From Buxus sempervirens (lineage: Eukaryota > Streptophyta > Magnoliopsida > Buxales > Buxaceae), in contig OX387182.1 of NCBI GenBank assembly GCA_947561395.2, positions 35,209,949-35,273,948 on the forward strand: a DNA stretch of 64,000 nt, given 5' to 3'. The notes under the pieces are model-generated. The model had not been told where the DNA came from and did not search any database. It saw only the letters and a list, made by a program, of their open reading frames with translations. The position numbers were made by a program, and so were the translations under genes. This document shows positions 61,035 to 64,000 of this stretch, piece after piece. Each line of letters opens with the position of its first letter. Within the stretch, counting starts at the first letter, position 1.

Positions 61035-64000
61035 CTTAAATCTATAAATATTTGTTCTCATTCTCACTTTCATACTTTGTGATAATCAAATCCTTATAAC
61101 AAATTCGAAGGACTCAATTTCCAGGTATCTAAATTTTTTTTTGTTTTATTAACTCTCTCTCCTGCGTCCTCTTTTTTTTATTTTTTATTTCTCTTCTCTT
61201 TCTTTCTTTCTTTTTTTTCTTTCCCTCTCTTTTCTTCTTTACGTGCAGGTGCAAGTATAGGTTCCACTTCCCCATTTTTCCTCCTTTCTCTCTCTTTTCT
61301 CTCTTCGTCGTTTTGTTTTTCGTTTTTTTTTATTATTATTAATATATAGGGGCCACAACCCCCATCGCTTCTTCGTTTTGTTTTTGTCGTTTTTCTTTCT
61401 TTTTTTTTTTTAATATACAAGGGCGCACATGCAACCCCTATCTCTTCTTCTTTCATTTTTTTATATGTGTTTTCTATCTGTCGTTCCTCTCTCTCCAATT
61501 TCTTTCTCCTCCGCACCCCATACATTTTCTCCCTCTATCCGTCTTAGCGCTCGTGCTCAAATTGGCATTGACCAAGCTGGCTTGGAACACCTTGTCTACA
61601 AATGGAGCCCCTAGGACCACACTTTTATTACATCATTTGGTGAGATTGCACCGTCTTTAAAGGATGTCAGGGAGTTGTTAGGCTTGGAGAACATAGGAAA
61701 CAATGCTCTGGCAGACTTGAATGCTTCTGTCAAAGTAAAAGAACTTTTGAGGAAGAACTCAACAGATACGCGAAAGGGGTCTGCCTTCAAACCTGGTCGA
61801 AGTTCTTCTGACAAATGGCATAGCTTTGACAGATGGCTATGCTACTACTGGCAGGAGACAGGTCTCGCAGATGATAATAGAGAGTCTGAAATTCGTATTG
61901 GTGAGGGTCGGGACAGTGAAGTCTACTTAGAAGCTTTTATTGCTTTCTGGCTTTCAAGGTTTCTCCTAGAGTCAGCTTCCGATGGACTAGTACATACACG
62001 TCATTATCCTATTGCTGTCCTCCTAGCCCAGGGTCGACGTCTTAGTCTGGCGCCACTCTTCCTTGGTACTTTATACCGCCATCTCGACCTCTTGCATGGT
62101 GCATAGGCGAGTGAAAATCGTCTTCCACAGGTCAAGTCATTCGCCCACGTCTTCTTCCTTCAGACTTGGCTATGGACTCGGTATCAGAGATATGCAGCAG
62201 AACATCTGTTGCCCTCACGAACTTTGACCGAACTTCGGCGCCGAGGGGACAAGATTAAAGAGTTTGCCCTTAATCTTATTCTTCCTAGGGCTTGGAGGTG
62301 GATTGCTGCTAATCTCTGTAATAATGTTAGTCTTTCTTTAGTCTTTGATTGTATTCTAGAATTCACCTTTCGCCCATACACGACGGCAATTGATGGGATT
62401 ATCAAACCATTATGTCTATTTTGGGGAGCCGAGACCATTGCTTTTAGCAAGTGGGATAGCATCTCCCATCATGAGAAGGAATATGTCTGCATTGCGTTGC
62501 CCTACACATTGCCATAGCGTCATGATAGCAAGTCTTCACTTGCAGTTTACAATCCTCATCATTTTTCTCGTCAATTTGGGCTTGACCAAGCGGTTCCTAG
62601 GCATCAGTTGAAGATTCCTCCAGGAAGTGCCAGATTAGTGGCTTCGTATTTTTCACGTGGGCCTCCCTCTGGTCGCATGGTTCGTCCTACCCTTATTCAG
62701 CAAGTTGACATCAACCTTTTTGGCACACTTTCTCCTGCGATGGTAGAGTATTATCGCAGTTTTTTGACAAAGGTGTGCGAATTTGTTCATGGTGATCGTA
62801 TTCCTACGGCACCTCTTTCCACACCAGCTATCAAACCTCCAAAGAAGAAAGTTGTCCGTGTTGATAATGAAAGACATGCTGAAACTGCTCCACCTCCAAA
62901 GAAGAATAAGAGGAAGGCAAGGACCGATATAAATCAAGATGCTAGACAGACTGAGGCCAACAAAGCGAATGATCCATCTTCACATCGAAAGCCCGGCAAA
63001 CGGTTGAGGTTTATAATACAACAACACCGGGTTGACGAGGCCTTGGTAGGAGACGATGATGCACTTTCTCGAGCACCTGAAAGATGCTTTGAGTGTATTC
63101 GTCAACTTAGAAGTCCTGATATAGCTGGAGGTGGCAGGCCTCGTCATCACTCTACGCTGGTTGTCCTTGATTTATCTTCATCAGTATGTCCTCTACCACA
63201 TAGTCTTTTCTTTTCATGTCTTTTTTTTTCTTTGTAACACTATATTATTTTTATTTTTGGTCAGGATTCATCTTGTGGTCCTGTTGTCGGAGATGTAGGT
63301 CATTCGGGTGCTTGTGAAGCGAACCTTTTAGCATCAGCAGAGATAACTCCAAGGACACGTATCCCACTACCTCTTAGTGAGATAGGTCTAGGTGAGTTTT
63401 TATTACCTTCTTGCAAGCCGCGGTTTTCTAACTCCTTCCTAGGTCCATCCACTCTTCTGCGTGGCTTGGATGAGTTGGAACTTTTTGTTTAGACCGAAAC
63501 TCCACAAGTAACGTCTCAGGGTAAATCATGTGCTGGGGGCGATGATGACATGCCTAGATCGGGTGATGTTATGAGAGTGGTTGAGATGCCGAATACAACA
63601 AAGCTATCTATTGTTCCTTATGCATCTCTAGTTCCAACTATTCTTGCTGCTTTGCCTGATTCACATATTCCTTTAGACGTAGTAAGTATCATACCGTTCT
63701 TTGACTTAAGGCTTCTTCTCTTTCTCCTATTTTTTTTTAATTATTTGCTCATACTTCTGGATTTACAAGAGGGGACTTCGATTACTCCTTTACGACAACT
63801 TCCCAGCCCCCATCCCTTTAGTGGAGTAGACGAGGCATTATCTGTTAGGGCTGGTCGTGGTGTTAGTTCCTTCATGCCTATGTCGCCTGAAGATGCAAGT
63901 GGGCATGTTGCGAACTTTTGTGAATATCTGGTATCTCCTTTGGATTTTACTGTCATGGAGGAGATATTTGCACGTTTTTGTGATATCTCTAACTCATATC
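61035..64000 (+). pseudogene. plant mobile domain (PMD, MAIN-like) gene, broken, 3' end outside window
   Basis: The TATA box TCTATAAATA is at 61,041. Coding exons run to 63183, then 63265-63391, 63443-63681 and 63772 onwards, with GT-AG introns that keep one frame. The first exon encodes an aminotransferase-like plant mobile domain: DHTFITSFGEIAPSLKDV, RELLGLENIG, FIAFWLSRFLL, RHYPIAVLLAQG, TWLWTRYQ. A lysine-rich tail follows (PPKKKVVRVD, PPPKKNKRKA), perhaps a nuclear localisation signal. In-frame TAG stops occur at 61612, 62104, 62515 and 63490. PMD proteins are known from transposons and from host genes such as MAIN; this copy looks transposon-derived. The start codon is not determined and a pyrimidine-rich leader (61,140-61,440) precedes it. 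Confidence 0.8.
61041..61050 (+). promoter_or_regulatory. TATA box of the PMD gene
   Basis: TCTATAAATA is followed about 85 bases later by a donor-like CCAG|GTATCT (61,121) and, after a pyrimidine-rich stretch, an acceptor GTGCAG near 61,248. This suggests a leader intron. Confidence 0.55.

Noticed and set aside
62653-62937. Minus-strand open frame opposite the PMD exon
   Set aside because: Shadow of the plus-strand PMD coding frame.

Overview
This is 64 kb of AT-rich nuclear DNA from a flowering plant. The evidence is a plant-type intron-rich gene, plant families of Ty1/copia and long-LTR retrotransposons, a TRIM, a Helitron, hAT, Harbinger/Tourist and Mutator remnants, and a plant mobile domain gene. 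The species cannot be told from the sequence alone. No rRNA, tRNA gene, CRISPR array or prokaryotic operon was seen.

Positions 1-23,475 are almost wholly a pile of nested solo LTRs with no intact internal coding region. The pile can be dissected by target-site duplications (TSDs). One solo LTR lies at 272-2,745 (TSD TGAAC). A large nest at 3,427-17,267 (TSD ATAAG) encloses 3,536-8,772, which itself holds a Tat/Ogre-type fragment, and 10,824-16,651 (TSD AGAAT), which itself holds 12,390-15,073 in reverse (TSD CATGC). A second nest at 17,460 to about 23,475 encloses 18,417-21,461 in reverse (TSD TAGAT).

Positions 25,174-58,303 hold the one clear host gene: the first eleven coding exons of a ZIFL-type (zinc-induced facilitator-like) major facilitator transporter on the + strand. 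The exons total 961 nt, are stop-free and join in a single reading frame. The C-terminal half of the protein is not in the window, so the gene exceeds 33 kb. Most introns are about 100 bp, but introns 1, 2, 7 and 9 are swollen. Intron 2 carries a TTA-flanked Harbinger/Tourist-like element with a roughly 1.2 kb core of almost pure A/T. Intron 7 (7.1 kb) carries a solo LTR, a copia remnant and a TRIM. Intron 9 (19.2 kb) carries a Helitron, a dead copia element split by a hAT element that is itself split by a LINE, a MULE remnant, a further LINE split by a MITE, and other debris.

Positions 58,982-64,000 hold an LTR-like segment and then a plant mobile domain (PMD) gene on the + strand, running off the end. 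It is broken by four in-frame stops, all TAG. The PMD gene may sit inside intron 11 of the transporter.

The most notable unexplained signals are non-coding and recur in the long LTRs: consensus 5' splice donors at conserved distances downstream of the LTR TATA box, arrays of short palindromes or 40-bp repeats on both sides of the TATA box, and a copy of the primer-binding-site core TGGCGACTC embedded inside the LTR about 30-70 bp before its 3' end. All family names rest on motif recognition by eye; no database search was run.
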